The translations under genes were made by a program, and so were the position numbers. A stretch of 11,537 nt of DNA from positions 1 to 11,537 of the forward strand of contig CAMWRK010000048.1 in the NCBI GenBank assembly GCA_947176655.1, read 5' to 3'. The notes beneath the pieces are model-generated. The model did not search any database. It was given only the letters and a program-made list of their open reading frames with translations, and had not been told where the DNA came from. Shown here piece after piece: positions 1-8,434 of this stretch (position 1 is its first letter; each line of letters starts with the position of its first letter). This stretch comes from an uncultured Prevotellaceae bacterium (lineage in GTDB: Bacteria; Bacteroidota; Bacteroidia; Bacteroidales; Bacteroidaceae).

Positions 1-51
1 CCCGATGCCAGCCTGGAGCGTTGGGACAAGTGGGTGTCGCTGTTTAGTTAA
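1..51 (+). CDS. C-terminal end of an upstream gene (partial, unrecognised)
   Basis: Frame 1 is open from the first base and ends at a TAA at 49-51, giving the tail PDASLERWDKWVSLFS. The rest of the gene lies outside the window. The peptide has ordinary amino-acid composition and stops 33 bp before the lptD ATG on the same strand, so it is plausibly the preceding gene of the same transcript. Sixteen residues are too few to name a family, and chance openness of a short frame cannot be excluded. Confidence 0.55.
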   Translation, partial: PDASLERWDKWVSLFS

Positions 52-84
52 AAACATGCAAGTAAGGGCTGTGGGTCGTTGCAT

Positions 85-2958
85 ATGTGGGGGAAATGTT
101 GTACCTTTGTCTTTATAATTAGGAATCCCCGGCAGGCTTTGAGAACCAGGACACTTGTCATACTCTTTATTGTCAGCGCATTGATGGTGTTGGCAGGTAA
201 TATGTTGCCTGCTCATGCTGCTTATGGCGGACGGTCTGTTTTTTTTACTTACTCTTCTGATTCTGCCTACGTTAAGGATTCTGTTATGGCAGTTGCCCCT
301 GTGGACAGCATGAGGGGATATACCATATATCCAGATTCCGATACTTGGGCTAAAGACACCGTTAAGACTGATACGGTTCAGCACAGCAAGAGTTCCTTGG
401 ATGCCCCAGTGACATATACTGCTTCGGACAGTATCACGTTCGACATGCAGGATAGCCGTGCCAATCTGTATGGCAACAGTCAGGTGGAGTATCAGAATCT
501 GGAACTTAAGGCCGATGAGATAACGATATCCATAGACAGCAGTCTGGTGCATGCCGCCGGACGTATGGACAGTGTCGGCGAGATGGTGGGCAAACCATTG
601 TTCAAACAGGGTAACGACGAATATGAGCCTGATCGTATTTCCTATAACTTCAAGTCCAGGAAGGCTTTTATAACCAATGTCTATACCAAGCAGGGAGAAG
701 GATTCATGACTACGGATCATAGTAAGCGGGACAGTACCGGCGTGATGTATCTTTCCGGCGGCAAATATACGACTTGTGATGCGCAGCATCCGCATTTTTA
801 TTTGAAGATGAGTCGTGCCAAGGCACATCCCGGTAAGAATGTCATCTTCGGACCTGCTTATCTCGTTGTTGAGGATGTACCTTTGCCTTTGGCTGTTCCG
901 TATGGCTTTTTCCCGTTTACGCACAGCTATCAGAGCGGATTCATCATGCCGTCATACGGCGACGAGACAGAGCGCGGTTTCTATCTTCGTGAGGGTGGCT
1001 ATTATTTTGCCATCAATGACTATGTGGATCTGAAGCTTCTGGGCGACATCTACACGAAGGGGTCATGGGGATTGTCCGCCACGACGAACTACCGCAAGAG
1101 ATACAAATTCTCGGGCAATCTGTATCTCAGTTTCCAGAAGACGGTCTATGAGGACAAGTCGTCGCCAAATGTCTCCGACTTCAAGATTACGTGGACACAC
1201 CGCCAGGATCCGAAAGCCAATCCGTCGCAGAATTTCTCTGCAAGTGTAAACTATGCCTCCACTTCCTACGACAGGAACAATCTGACTTCGCGTTATGAGC
1301 CGGAAAGCTATACCCAGAGTACCAGAACAAGTTCCGTGAGTTACAGCAAGACATACAGTGACATCGGACTGACGTTGTCAGGCACATTCAACCTTTCGCA
1401 GAATGTGCGTGACAGTATGATTTCCGTTACTCTGCCGACACTGAATATAACACTTGCACGCCTGTATCCGTTCAAACGGAAACACGTTGTTGGCAAGGAA
1501 CGCTGGTATGAAAAGATTGCCATGTCATATACAGGAACGTTGCAGAACAGTATCACAACCAAGGATTACAAGTTGTTCAAGAGCAACCTTGTGAAGGACT
1601 GGCGCAATGCCATGCGGCATCAGATTCCTGTTTCTGCAAGTTTTCAGATTCTTAAGTATATCAACCTGACGGCATCGTTCAATTTTACCGACCGCATGTA
1701 CATGCAGAAAGTGCGGCAGGATTGGGACGAAAAGGAACTGCGTGTGGTCAGAGACACCGTATTGGGATTTTACAATGTCTATGACTACCAGATGAGCATG
1801 TCGCTGAACACCAAGATGTACGGTTTCTACACACCGGCAAAATGGGCTGGAGGAAAAAAGATTCAGGCCATAAGGCATGTGTTTACGCCAAGTGTAGGCT
1901 TCTCGTATACTCCAGACTTCGGTTCGAGAGGATATGGCTATTACGGGACTTATCAGCGCACGGACATGACTGGTGCTCCGGTGGGAGACCCTGTCACATA
2001 CTCCTATTATTCGAGTGCTCTATATGGTACGCCTTCGCAGGGTATGCGCGGAAACATCAACATGGATGTCTCTAACAATGTAGAGATGAAGGTATATTCA
2101 AAATCAGATACTACCGGGTATAAAAAAATCAGTCTTATTGACGAATTGGGCGCTTCTCTCAGCTACAACATGGCAGCCAAGTCGCGTCCGTGGAGTGACC
2201 TCTCCACGCGTATACGTCTGAAGCTAAGCAAGAGTTACACATTCAGCCTCAATGCCGTGTTCGCCACCTATGCTTACGAGTTCGACAAGAACGGTAACGT
2301 TCGTGTGGGTGACCGCACGGAATGGAGTTACGGACGCTTCGGACGTTTCCAGGGAATGAGCCAGAACCTTTCTTATACATTCAATAACCAGACATTAAAA
2401 AAACTTCGCAGCAAGTTGACGGGGCTTGGTGCATCGTCCAAGACGAAGGATGATGAGGCAGATGACGATGACGAGGAGGTAGATCCGGAGATGCAGAATG
2501 TGGATCCTGATCGCCGCAAGGGGCAGACCGGTGCCAAACGTAATGACGAAAACGGGCTTCAGGTGGACGAGGACGGTTATCTCAAGTTCCAGATGCCATG
2601 GAGTTTTACAGTCAGCTATGGAGTCGTTATGCGCGAGAATACTTCAGCAAAGATTAATCCAAAAACAATGCGTTACCCGTATAAGTTGACGCATAACCTG
2701 AACTTTTCCGGCAACCTCCGCATTTCCGAGGGTTGGAATATTATGTTCTCCTCGGGATATGATTTCAACTACCATCGTCTGTCTATGACTACGGCTTCAC
2801 TGAACCGCGACCTGCACTGCTTCTCGATGTCATGTTCCATGGTATTGCTGCCGTACCGCAGCTTCAACTTTAATTTCCAGGCCGATGCTTCGGCTCTGCG
2901 TGATGTTCTTCGATGGCGCAAGCAGAGTTCTTACAGTTCCAATATCGAATGGTACTGA
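85..2958 (+). CDS. lptD: LPS assembly outer-membrane protein LptD (OstA/Imp family)
   Basis: Outer-membrane beta-barrel that, in the known family, works with LptE to insert lipopolysaccharide into the outer leaflet. The chosen start is ATG 85 (957 aa). TTG 79 (two residues earlier) and TTG 139 are possible alternatives. A basic n-region and a hydrophobic stretch at about residues 24-41 lead to a signal-peptidase-like PAHA/AYGG site near residue 46. Residues about 108-265 form the OstA/LptA-like jellyroll, with the pattern DSITFDMQDSRANLYG followed by repeated short beta strands and the segment GGKYTTCDAQHPHFYLK, typical of Bacteroidetes homologues. The rest is a large barrel rich in alternating aromatic and polar strands, ending in an aromatic C-terminus (IEWY), as expected for Bam-dependent folding. 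A strongly acidic stretch at residues 789-802 (11 of 14 are D or E) sits in a likely loop. The length fits Bacteroidetes LptD, which is longer than the E. coli protein. The assignment is firm. The upstream partial gene ends 33 bp before it. Confidence 0.93.
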   Translation: MWGKCCTFVFIIRNPRQALRTRTLVILFIVSALMVLAGNMLPAHAAYGGRSVFFTYSSDSAYVKDSVMAVAPVDSMRGYTIYPDSDTWAKDTVKTDTVQHSKSSLDAPVTYTASDSITFDMQDSRANLYGNSQVEYQNLELKADEITISIDSSLVHAAGRMDSVGEMVGKPLFKQGNDEYEPDRISYNFKSRKAFITNVYTKQGEGFMTTDHSKRDSTGVMYLSGGKYTTCDAQHPHFYLKMSRAKAHPGKNVIFGPAYLVVEDVPLPLAVPYGFFPFTHSYQSGFIMPSYGDETERGFYLREGGYYFAINDYVDLKLLGDIYTKGSWGLSATTNYRKRYKFSGNLYLSFQKTVYEDKSSPNVSDFKITWTHRQDPKANPSQNFSASVNYASTSYDRNNLTSRYEPESYTQSTRTSSVSYSKTYSDIGLTLSGTFNLSQNVRDSMISVTLPTLNITLARLYPFKRKHVVGKERWYEKIAMSYTGTLQNSITTKDYKLFKSNLVKDWRNAMRHQIPVSASFQILKYINLTASFNFTDRMYMQKVRQDWDEKELRVVRDTVLGFYNVYDYQMSMSLNTKMYGFYTPAKWAGGKKIQAIRHVFTPSVGFSYTPDFGSRGYGYYGTYQRTDMTGAPVGDPVTYSYYSSALYGTPSQGMRGNINMDVSNNVEMKVYSKSDTTGYKKISLIDELGASLSYNMAAKSRPWSDLSTRIRLKLSKSYTFSLNAVFATYAYEFDKNGNVRVGDRTEWSYGRFGRFQGMSQNLSYTFNNQTLKKLRSKLTGLGASSKTKDDEADDDDEEVDPEMQNVDPDRRKGQTGAKRNDENGLQVDEDGYLKFQMPWSFTVSYGVVMRENTSAKINPKTMRYPYKLTHNLNFSGNLRISEGWNIMFSSGYDFNYHRLSMTTASLNRDLHCFSMSCSMVLLPYRSFNFNFQADASALRDVLRWRKQSSYSSNIEWY

Positions 2959-2977
2959 ACCATTCCGCTATTGGAAC
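2936..2977 (+). terminator. Hairpin bracketing the lptD stop codon
   Basis: Arms GTTCCAATA (2936-2944) and TATTGGAAC (2969-2977) pair perfectly. Inside them GAATGGT (2947-2953) pairs with ACCATTC (2959-2965). The two helices are separated by a small internal loop (TC against CGC). The 5-nt loop ACTGA contains the lptD stop codon TGA (2956-2958). No long T run follows, so this is not a textbook intrinsic terminator. It may weaken read-through or stabilise the 3' end of the lptD message before the lipoprotein gene 43 bp further on. Confidence 0.45.
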
Positions 2978-3020
2978 TATTGTTTAGCTCATATGTTACA
3001 ACCAACAATATAATATATTT

Positions 3021-3416
3021 ATGAAAAAGTATCTGCTTCTTTTGCTGCCATTGTTGGCGGTATTCTTTGTTTCCTGCGATGACGAGGTTTCTCACAAGGA
3101 AATCAGCATGTATCACGTTGAACCGCAGAATGGTGTCGTAAATTCAGATGGTGGAGAGATAACAATCATGGTGGCATCGACACATTCTTTCCAACTCTCG
3201 TCAGATATTTCTGATGTATCCTTTTTTGAGGAAGGAATAGTCAAATATAAAAAAGACGGTGTTGCCGTAATAGAAACCCAACACTTGGTATACGTTGCTC
3301 CAAACAATACCGGTAAGGAAAGACGTTTTTATATACAGGCACGCCAGTTGATGAATGCCGACATGGTGTCTACGTTGCTTTTTGTACAGCCGGCCAAGAT
3401 TGAGCCAAAGGAATGA
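3021..3416 (+). CDS. Small lipoprotein with BACON-like beta-sandwich pattern
   Basis: A 131-residue protein of unknown function. It begins MKKYLLLLLPLLAVFFVSC, a short signal peptide with a lipobox (FVSC) and lipid-attachment cysteine C19. The residues after the cysteine are DDE. In Bacteroidetes, acidic residues directly after the lipidated cysteine are associated with export to the cell surface, so surface exposure is an inference. The mature part has the order seen in BACON-type domains: a V-x-x-x-G-x-V/SDGGEITIMV strand pair near residues 36-51, a middle strand with SSDISDVSFF, then the segment YVAPNNTGKERRFYIQA, and a final strand STLLFVQPA. BACON domains usually end in a strand of the type ITVTQ. 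The match is by pattern only and the domain is divergent. It lies 62 bp after lptD on the same strand and may be co-transcribed with it. No enzymatic residues are evident. Confidence 0.8.
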   Translation: MKKYLLLLLPLLAVFFVSCDDEVSHKEISMYHVEPQNGVVNSDGGEITIMVASTHSFQLSSDISDVSFFEEGIVKYKKDGVAVIETQHLVYVAPNNTGKERRFYIQARQLMNADMVSTLLFVQPAKIEPKE

Positions 3417-3456
3417 TGCCGCTGTATTAGTAGCTCATCTTGGTTACTGTCATGCA

Positions 3457-3473
3457 TCTGTTACAATAACAGA
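3457..3473. repeat. Short inverted repeat TCTGTTA-CAA-TAACAGA
   Basis: A perfect 7-bp inverted repeat around a 3-nt centre lies in the space between the two convergent transcripts, 13 bp to the left of the large palindrome. It could be a minor hairpin in the 3' end of the efflux transcript or the lipoprotein transcript. No T tract is adjacent and function is unknown. Confidence 0.4.
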
Positions 3474-3486
3474 AAGGCATTTGAAC

Positions 3487-3551
3487 TTATTACAGAGACA
3501 GTCAGCTCCGACTACGGTTATCGTAGTCGGAGCTGACTGTCTCTGTAATAA
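3487..3551. terminator. Perfect 30-bp inverted repeat, probable bidirectional transcription end
   Basis: Left arm 3487-3516 and right arm 3522-3551 are exact reverse complements over 30 bp, separated by the 5-nt loop GTTAT. The repeat lies between the end of the + strand lipoprotein gene (3416) and the end of the - strand efflux operon (3593), where a two-way terminator is expected. The stem is far longer than a usual intrinsic terminator stem. Its outer ends are AT-rich (TTATTA / TAATAA), and neither side is followed by a clear T run. Each arm also holds a smaller inverted repeat, AGTC-AGCTCC-GACT, so the folded form could branch. An RNase III-type processing site or a small dispersed repeat element are alternatives. 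Confidence 0.6.
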
Positions 3552-3592
3552 TAAGGTGTTCTGAAATTTCTCTTTTCTCAAACGGTAGACGC

Positions 3593-5002
3593 CTATTCAG
3601 CACCACCGCCAAGAGCAAGATAGAGTTCAACTGTTGCGCTGATGGCTTCCATACGGTTGCCTATCTGTGTCATCTGTGCCTGTATGAGGTTGTTGTGCGC
3701 AGTAATTACGTTCAGGTAATTGCCGCTGGTACCGCTGGTGCCGTCAAATATGCGGTGTGTCGCATTGTATGCAGTATCCTGCGCCTTGACCTGCTTGTCA
3801 ATCATTTCACGCAGTTCCTCGGCAGACCTCACTTTCAGCATGGCGGTATTGACCTCATTGCCTGCAGATATTACCGCATTAGTGAAGTTGTTGGCGGCAA
3901 TCTCCATCTGTGCTTTGTTTATCTTCAGGTTGGCTACGAGTTTGCCGTTCTGGAATATAGGCTGTGCCAGTCCTGCTATGGCCTGTCCTATGAATGCACC
4001 GGGATTGATGTTTGCCTGTGTACCGTTGGTGAATGTTCCGGTGGCACTCAGTGTCAGGCTGGGGTAGAATGCCGCCTTGGCCTGGTTTACATCATAGAAT
4101 GCCGATGCCAGGGTCATCTCAGCAACACGTACGTCGGGACGGCGTGACAGCAGACTAATCGGTGCTCCGGTTGCGATAATGGACGGTGCACGGAAACTGT
4201 TTAACGATGCACGGCTGATTTTGGCCGAAGGCTCATTTAGCAGAGTGGACAGCTGGTTCTCCAGTATGTGTATGTTGTCCTTTATGGTAACTATGCTTTG
4301 GCAGATGCTCCAGTATGTGGCTTCTACGCTTGCCACAGCTGCAATGTTGGCTTGGCCGGCTTCGGTCATCAGCAACTTCTGCATTCTGAGATACTCGCCC
4401 CAGTTGGCCTTGGTCTGCTCCATGAGAGTCAACTGTTCATCCAGTTGTGCCAGCGTGTAGTACATGGTCGCTGTGGTGGACACAAGCGAAGCCTGTACGG
4501 CCTGTTTGGCGGCACGTGCCTGCTCGCGGCTCATCTCGGCTCCCTTCTTGGCATTGCGCAACTGCAGAAGATTGACTTGCTGCCAGCCAATGGTCATACC
4601 GATGTTGTATGACTTGCTGTTTGGAATGTCGGAATATGCCGCACGCTCATACGGATCCCACATCTTGCTTACACTGCCGTTGGCGGTAAGGCTGATACTT
4701 GGTGCGAAAGCCCATTTGGCGGCTTTGACCGCATAATTTACCTGCTGTATGGTAAGGTCGGCATTTTTTATGTTGGTATTCTGCTCAAGGACTCTCTCTA
4801 TGAGTGTCTGAAGGGTAGGGTCGGTGAAGAGTTCGCGCCACTTCAGATCGCCCAAACCCAGCGATTCACCACTCAAGGCATCGCCATAGAGATTTGCTGT
4901 ATCTATGGGGTGGGCCACCTTTTCGCGGTCGTAGTTTTTCAGCACCCCGCAGCCTGTCAGTGACAGGGCTGCAAGGGATATTATTATTATGTTCTTCTTC
5001 AT
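3593..5002 (-). CDS. Outer-membrane efflux lipoprotein, TolC/OprM (NodT) family
   Basis: A 469-residue outer-membrane channel of a tripartite RND efflux system. The start MKKNIIIISLAALSLTGC is a lipoprotein signal with lipobox LTGC, so C18 should be lipidated, as in OprM/CusC/NodT proteins. The family pattern is present: WRELFTDPTLQTLIERVL at about residues 55-72, then the first helical repeat NIKNADLTIQQVNYAVKAA with APSISLTANGS. The second repeat carries the hallmark SRRPDV at 286-291, followed by VAEMTLASAFYDVNQAKAAFYPSLTLSA. The two repeats of this family form a 12-stranded barrel with a long periplasmic alpha-helical tunnel when three copies assemble. Length is normal. It is the last gene of the operon, 42 bp after the pump gene, and its TAG is followed by the long palindrome at 3487-3551. 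The substrate cannot be read from the sequence. Confidence 0.93.
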   Translation of the reverse strand: MKKNIIIISLAALSLTGCGVLKNYDREKVAHPIDTANLYGDALSGESLGLGDLKWRELFTDPTLQTLIERVLEQNTNIKNADLTIQQVNYAVKAAKWAFAPSISLTANGSVSKMWDPYERAAYSDIPNSKSYNIGMTIGWQQVNLLQLRNAKKGAEMSREQARAAKQAVQASLVSTTATMYYTLAQLDEQLTLMEQTKANWGEYLRMQKLLMTEAGQANIAAVASVEATYWSICQSIVTIKDNIHILENQLSTLLNEPSAKISRASLNSFRAPSIIATGAPISLLSRRPDVRVAEMTLASAFYDVNQAKAAFYPSLTLSATGTFTNGTQANINPGAFIGQAIAGLAQPIFQNGKLVANLKINKAQMEIAANNFTNAVISAGNEVNTAMLKVRSAEELREMIDKQVKAQDTAYNATHRIFDGTSGTSGNYLNVITAHNNLIQAQMTQIGNRMEAISATVELYLALGGGAE

Positions 5003-5044
5003 TACTTGTTCTTGGTTATGTGTTGAGTATTCGAGGCCGCTGTA

Positions 5045-8000
5045 TTATCCGCGTCTGCTCTGCTGTCTCTGTTCGCGTTCCTCACGTTCGTTGCGGATGC
5101 GGTCGCGCTCCATAAGTACCTGTGTATCCGGTTCCTCTATCATGGCCGGGCGAACTTTCTCCTGTATCCACTCGAAGAAGATGAAAAATACGGGAACTGT
5201 CAGTAATATTGCCAATGTGCCTACAAACATACCTCCGATAACGGCTATGCCTATGGTACGGTTACCGTTGGCACCTGCACCGGTCATTATCACCAGAGGA
5301 ATCATGCCGATAATCATGGTGAGCACGGTCATCAATATTGGGCGCAGACGTGCTTCGGCAGCTGCGTATGCTGCCTCTACGATGCCCAGTCCCTTGCGGC
5401 GGCGTTCCAGTGCGTATTCTGTGATAAGGATAGCGGTTTTGGCTAGCAGGCCGATAAGCATTATGACAGCCGTCTGCATGTAGATGTTATTCTCTATTTT
5501 TCCGAGGAAGATGGGAGGAATCGCTGCATATCCCTGATTCCATAACCATGCGAAACCATAGGCACCCATCAAACCGGCAGGTACGGACAGGATAACGGCC
5601 CAAGGTATGAGGAAGCTCTCATAGAGCATACTGAGTATCAGGAATATCAGCACACAGCACACACCATATATAAGGTATGAGGCCATACTGCCCATCTGTT
5701 CGTGCTCCTCACGGCTCATGCCGCCATATTCGTATGAGTAGCCGGCAGGGAAGACCCTCTTGAATTCCTCGTCTACAGCACCCATTACGTCTGTGCTTGC
5801 ATATCCGGCATTGGCGGTAAGGTTGCACATGATTGAACTGAACAGATTGAAACGTGTGTCAATCTCAGGTCCTAGTACAGGGGTCAGTTTGACGAATTGT
5901 GACAGAGGTGCCATGTCCTTGCCGTTGCGTATGAACATGTTGCCGAGATCCTCCTGTGTGAGGCGTGCTTTTTCCGTTGCCTCGAGCATCACGCGATATA
6001 CCTTGCCGAACTGGTTCATGTTGCTGACGTATGAACCACCGCAATAGCTTCCAAGTGCGCTCAGTACGTCAGCTGGAGAAACACCGGCACGCTTGCACTG
6101 TGCTGCGTCAACCTCAACCTGTATCTGAGGGAAGTTGCGTGCGTATGATGTCATGGCACGAGCCACCTCGGGGCGTTGTGACATGGCAGCAAGGAATTGC
6201 TGTGCATACTCAAGGAACTGCGCCTTGTCGCCCCCCATCTTGTCCTGAAGATTCAGTTCTATGGAACCAGTACCGTATCCCGGAATCATACCCGGTTCGA
6301 ATGCGAAGCACTGAGCCTCAGGAATTTCCTGCATCATGCGCAGATTCAGTTTTGCATTGGCAACCATAGTGCTTGTAGACAGGAAATTGTCTATGGGATG
6401 AAGCATACCGTAGTTACGTTCGCTCCAATGCTTGAGACGGATGATTGCCATACCGTATGACACACCTTGTCCGGCCATGAAACTGTAGCCGTTTACACGT
6501 ATGTAGTCCTTGATTTCCGGAATTTCCTTCATGATCTTCTCCACCTTGTCCATGGTTTCGGATGCAGTACCCAGGTTGGTACCCGGAGGAGTGTTCATGA
6601 CGAGCATTACAGTACCCTGATCCTCGGCAGGAACGAGACCTACAGACAGATTCATGGCGAAGAAAGCCATGCCGGCAAATGCGATGATGATGCTTGTGGG
6701 AGCAATCCAGCGATTCTTGGCACGAATCAGAGCGGCCAGCACATTGCTATACTTGTGCAATAAGGCGGTGTATGATGCTTCGTATGCCTTTCGTGTATAG
6801 AAGTTCACCGAACCCAGGAAGCCTTTGCGGCGTTCGTTGGTAGCCGGCTTCATGAGCATGGCGCAGAGGGCAGGGCAGAGGATAAGCGCGCTGACACAAC
6901 TTAGACCTACGGCTGTTGCCAGTGTCACACCGAACTGCGTATAGAACATGCCGGATGTACCTGGCATGAAACTTACCGGTATGAACACTGCCATGAAGAC
7001 GAAGGTACATGATATTACGGCCATGGTAACGTCGCTCATAGCATCGCGTGTGGCCTCGTATGGACTCTTGTATCCGGCATCGAACTTGGCCTGCACTGCC
7101 TCTACAACCACGATGGCGTCGTCCACCACAGTACCGATGGCCAGCACAAGGGCGAACAGCGTCAGCAGATTCAGTGAGAAGCCGGCTATGGCAAGGCAGG
7201 CGAATGTGCCTACCAGTGACACGATAATGGATATGGCTGGAATAATGGTGGCGCGGAAATCCTGAAGGAAGAAGTACACCACCAGTACAACAAGTATGAT
7301 GGCGATAATCAGAGTCTCTTCGACATTGTATATTGATGCGTTCAGGAAGTCGTTGGAGTTCATCACATTGACAAACTCAAGACCGGCAGGCAGGTTTTCG
7401 CTTAGCTCGGCCAGCTTTGCGTCAATGGCATCGTTGGCCTCCTTGGAGTTCGTTCCTGCCATCTGGAACACAATCATGTTCGTGGCCGGGTATCCGTTAC
7501 ATGAGCTGTTGAAAGCGTAGCTGTTTGAACCGAGATCAATCTCTGCCACATCTCCGAGATGCAGAATGTTTCCGTCTTCGGTGGCTTTCAGGACGATGTT
7601 TTTGAATTCCTCCACGGACTTCAGACGTCCCGTATATTTCATCGTGTACTGATATACGTTCTCTATGCCATTGCCACGGTTGCCTATCATTGGTTTCTCG
7701 CCAAGTTGTCCGGCTGGAGCCTCAAGGTTTTGTTCAGCCAAGGCGTACGTTATGTCTGATGGCACCAGATGATGCTGTGCCATAAGTTCTGGCTTCATCC
7801 ATATACGCAACGAGTACTGACCACCGAAAGACATTACGTCGCCTACGCCTTTGATACGTTTTACCTCCGGAATGATGTTTATGTCCAGATAGTTTGAGAT
7901 GAAGTCTTGGTCATATTCGCCGTTTGTGCATACCAATGCCGTAGACTGAAGGAATGAGGTCTGGCGCTTCTGTGTCGTTACACCAATCTTCGTTACCTCC

Positions 8001-8362
8001 TGTGGCAAAAGACCCTGTGCCTTGGAAACGCGGTTCTGTACATTTACGGCAGCCATATCCGGGTCAGTACCCTGCTTGAAGTATACGCTTATGGTAGCAG
8101 AGCCGGCGTTGGTAGAAGTGGATGTCATGTATATCATATTCTCCACGCCGTTGATGCTCTCCTCCAAAGGCTGTATTACGGCATTTGTCACCGCATCCGC
8201 GTTTGCGCCTACGTATGTCGCGCTCACCGATATGGTTGGGGGAGCTATGTCGGGGAACTGCTCCATTGGCAGTGTGAAGAAACTTATTGCACCCACTATC
8301 AGAATCATGATGGAGATTGAAATCGCCATCACGGGTCTTTTAATGAATATATTTCCTTTCAT
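5045..8362 (-). CDS. RND multidrug efflux pump, inner-membrane subunit (HAE1/AcrB family)
   Basis: A 1105-residue proton-driven exporter of the inner membrane. The N-terminus MKGNIFIKRPVMAISISI leads into TM1 and the conserved LPMEQFPDIAPPTISVSATY segment. Two periplasmic porter/docking regions (about 35-340 and 575-890) alternate with two six-helix membrane halves. The proton-relay residues known from AcrB are in place: the aspartate pair D414-D415 in GTVVDDAIVVVE (TM4) and K975 in GLLAKTAILITEYA (TM10). The motif GTNSKEANDAIDAKL and the later PPGTNLGTASETMDKVE also match the HAE1 branch; the heavy-metal branch is less likely. After the last helix there is a charged tail rich in E, R and Q (about residues 1068-1105). 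The ATG at 8362 is the natural start, since TM1 begins soon after. It lies 72 bp after the adaptor gene and 42 bp before the outer-membrane gene. Specific drugs or metabolites exported are unknown. Confidence 0.95.
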   Translation of the reverse strand: MKGNIFIKRPVMAISISIMILIVGAISFFTLPMEQFPDIAPPTISVSATYVGANADAVTNAVIQPLEESINGVENMIYMTSTSTNAGSATISVYFKQGTDPDMAAVNVQNRVSKAQGLLPQEVTKIGVTTQKRQTSFLQSTALVCTNGEYDQDFISNYLDINIIPEVKRIKGVGDVMSFGGQYSLRIWMKPELMAQHHLVPSDITYALAEQNLEAPAGQLGEKPMIGNRGNGIENVYQYTMKYTGRLKSVEEFKNIVLKATEDGNILHLGDVAEIDLGSNSYAFNSSCNGYPATNMIVFQMAGTNSKEANDAIDAKLAELSENLPAGLEFVNVMNSNDFLNASIYNVEETLIIAIILVVLVVYFFLQDFRATIIPAISIIVSLVGTFACLAIAGFSLNLLTLFALVLAIGTVVDDAIVVVEAVQAKFDAGYKSPYEATRDAMSDVTMAVISCTFVFMAVFIPVSFMPGTSGMFYTQFGVTLATAVGLSCVSALILCPALCAMLMKPATNERRKGFLGSVNFYTRKAYEASYTALLHKYSNVLAALIRAKNRWIAPTSIIIAFAGMAFFAMNLSVGLVPAEDQGTVMLVMNTPPGTNLGTASETMDKVEKIMKEIPEIKDYIRVNGYSFMAGQGVSYGMAIIRLKHWSERNYGMLHPIDNFLSTSTMVANAKLNLRMMQEIPEAQCFAFEPGMIPGYGTGSIELNLQDKMGGDKAQFLEYAQQFLAAMSQRPEVARAMTSYARNFPQIQVEVDAAQCKRAGVSPADVLSALGSYCGGSYVSNMNQFGKVYRVMLEATEKARLTQEDLGNMFIRNGKDMAPLSQFVKLTPVLGPEIDTRFNLFSSIMCNLTANAGYASTDVMGAVDEEFKRVFPAGYSYEYGGMSREEHEQMGSMASYLIYGVCCVLIFLILSMLYESFLIPWAVILSVPAGLMGAYGFAWLWNQGYAAIPPIFLGKIENNIYMQTAVIMLIGLLAKTAILITEYALERRRKGLGIVEAAYAAAEARLRPILMTVLTMIIGMIPLVIMTGAGANGNRTIGIAVIGGMFVGTLAILLTVPVFFIFFEWIQEKVRPAMIEEPDTQVLMERDRIRNEREEREQRQQSRRG

Positions 8363-8434
8363 AATTATTACAGTTTAGTAGTTTGTAGTCTGTCTGAATC
8401 AATTTTTGCCTTAATGTTCGTGTTTTTCAGACGT

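Noticed and set aside
3695..4147. Long open frame on the + strand opposite the outer-membrane efflux gene
   Set aside because: It lies antisense to a clear TolC/OprM family gene, lacks recognisable domains, and has cysteine-rich shadow-type composition.
4989..5483. 164-codon + strand frame over the 3' end of the pump gene and the start of the outer-membrane gene
   Set aside because: It is antisense to both real genes and shows no family pattern. Its serine, arginine and isoleucine bias mirrors the membrane-helix codons of the pump.
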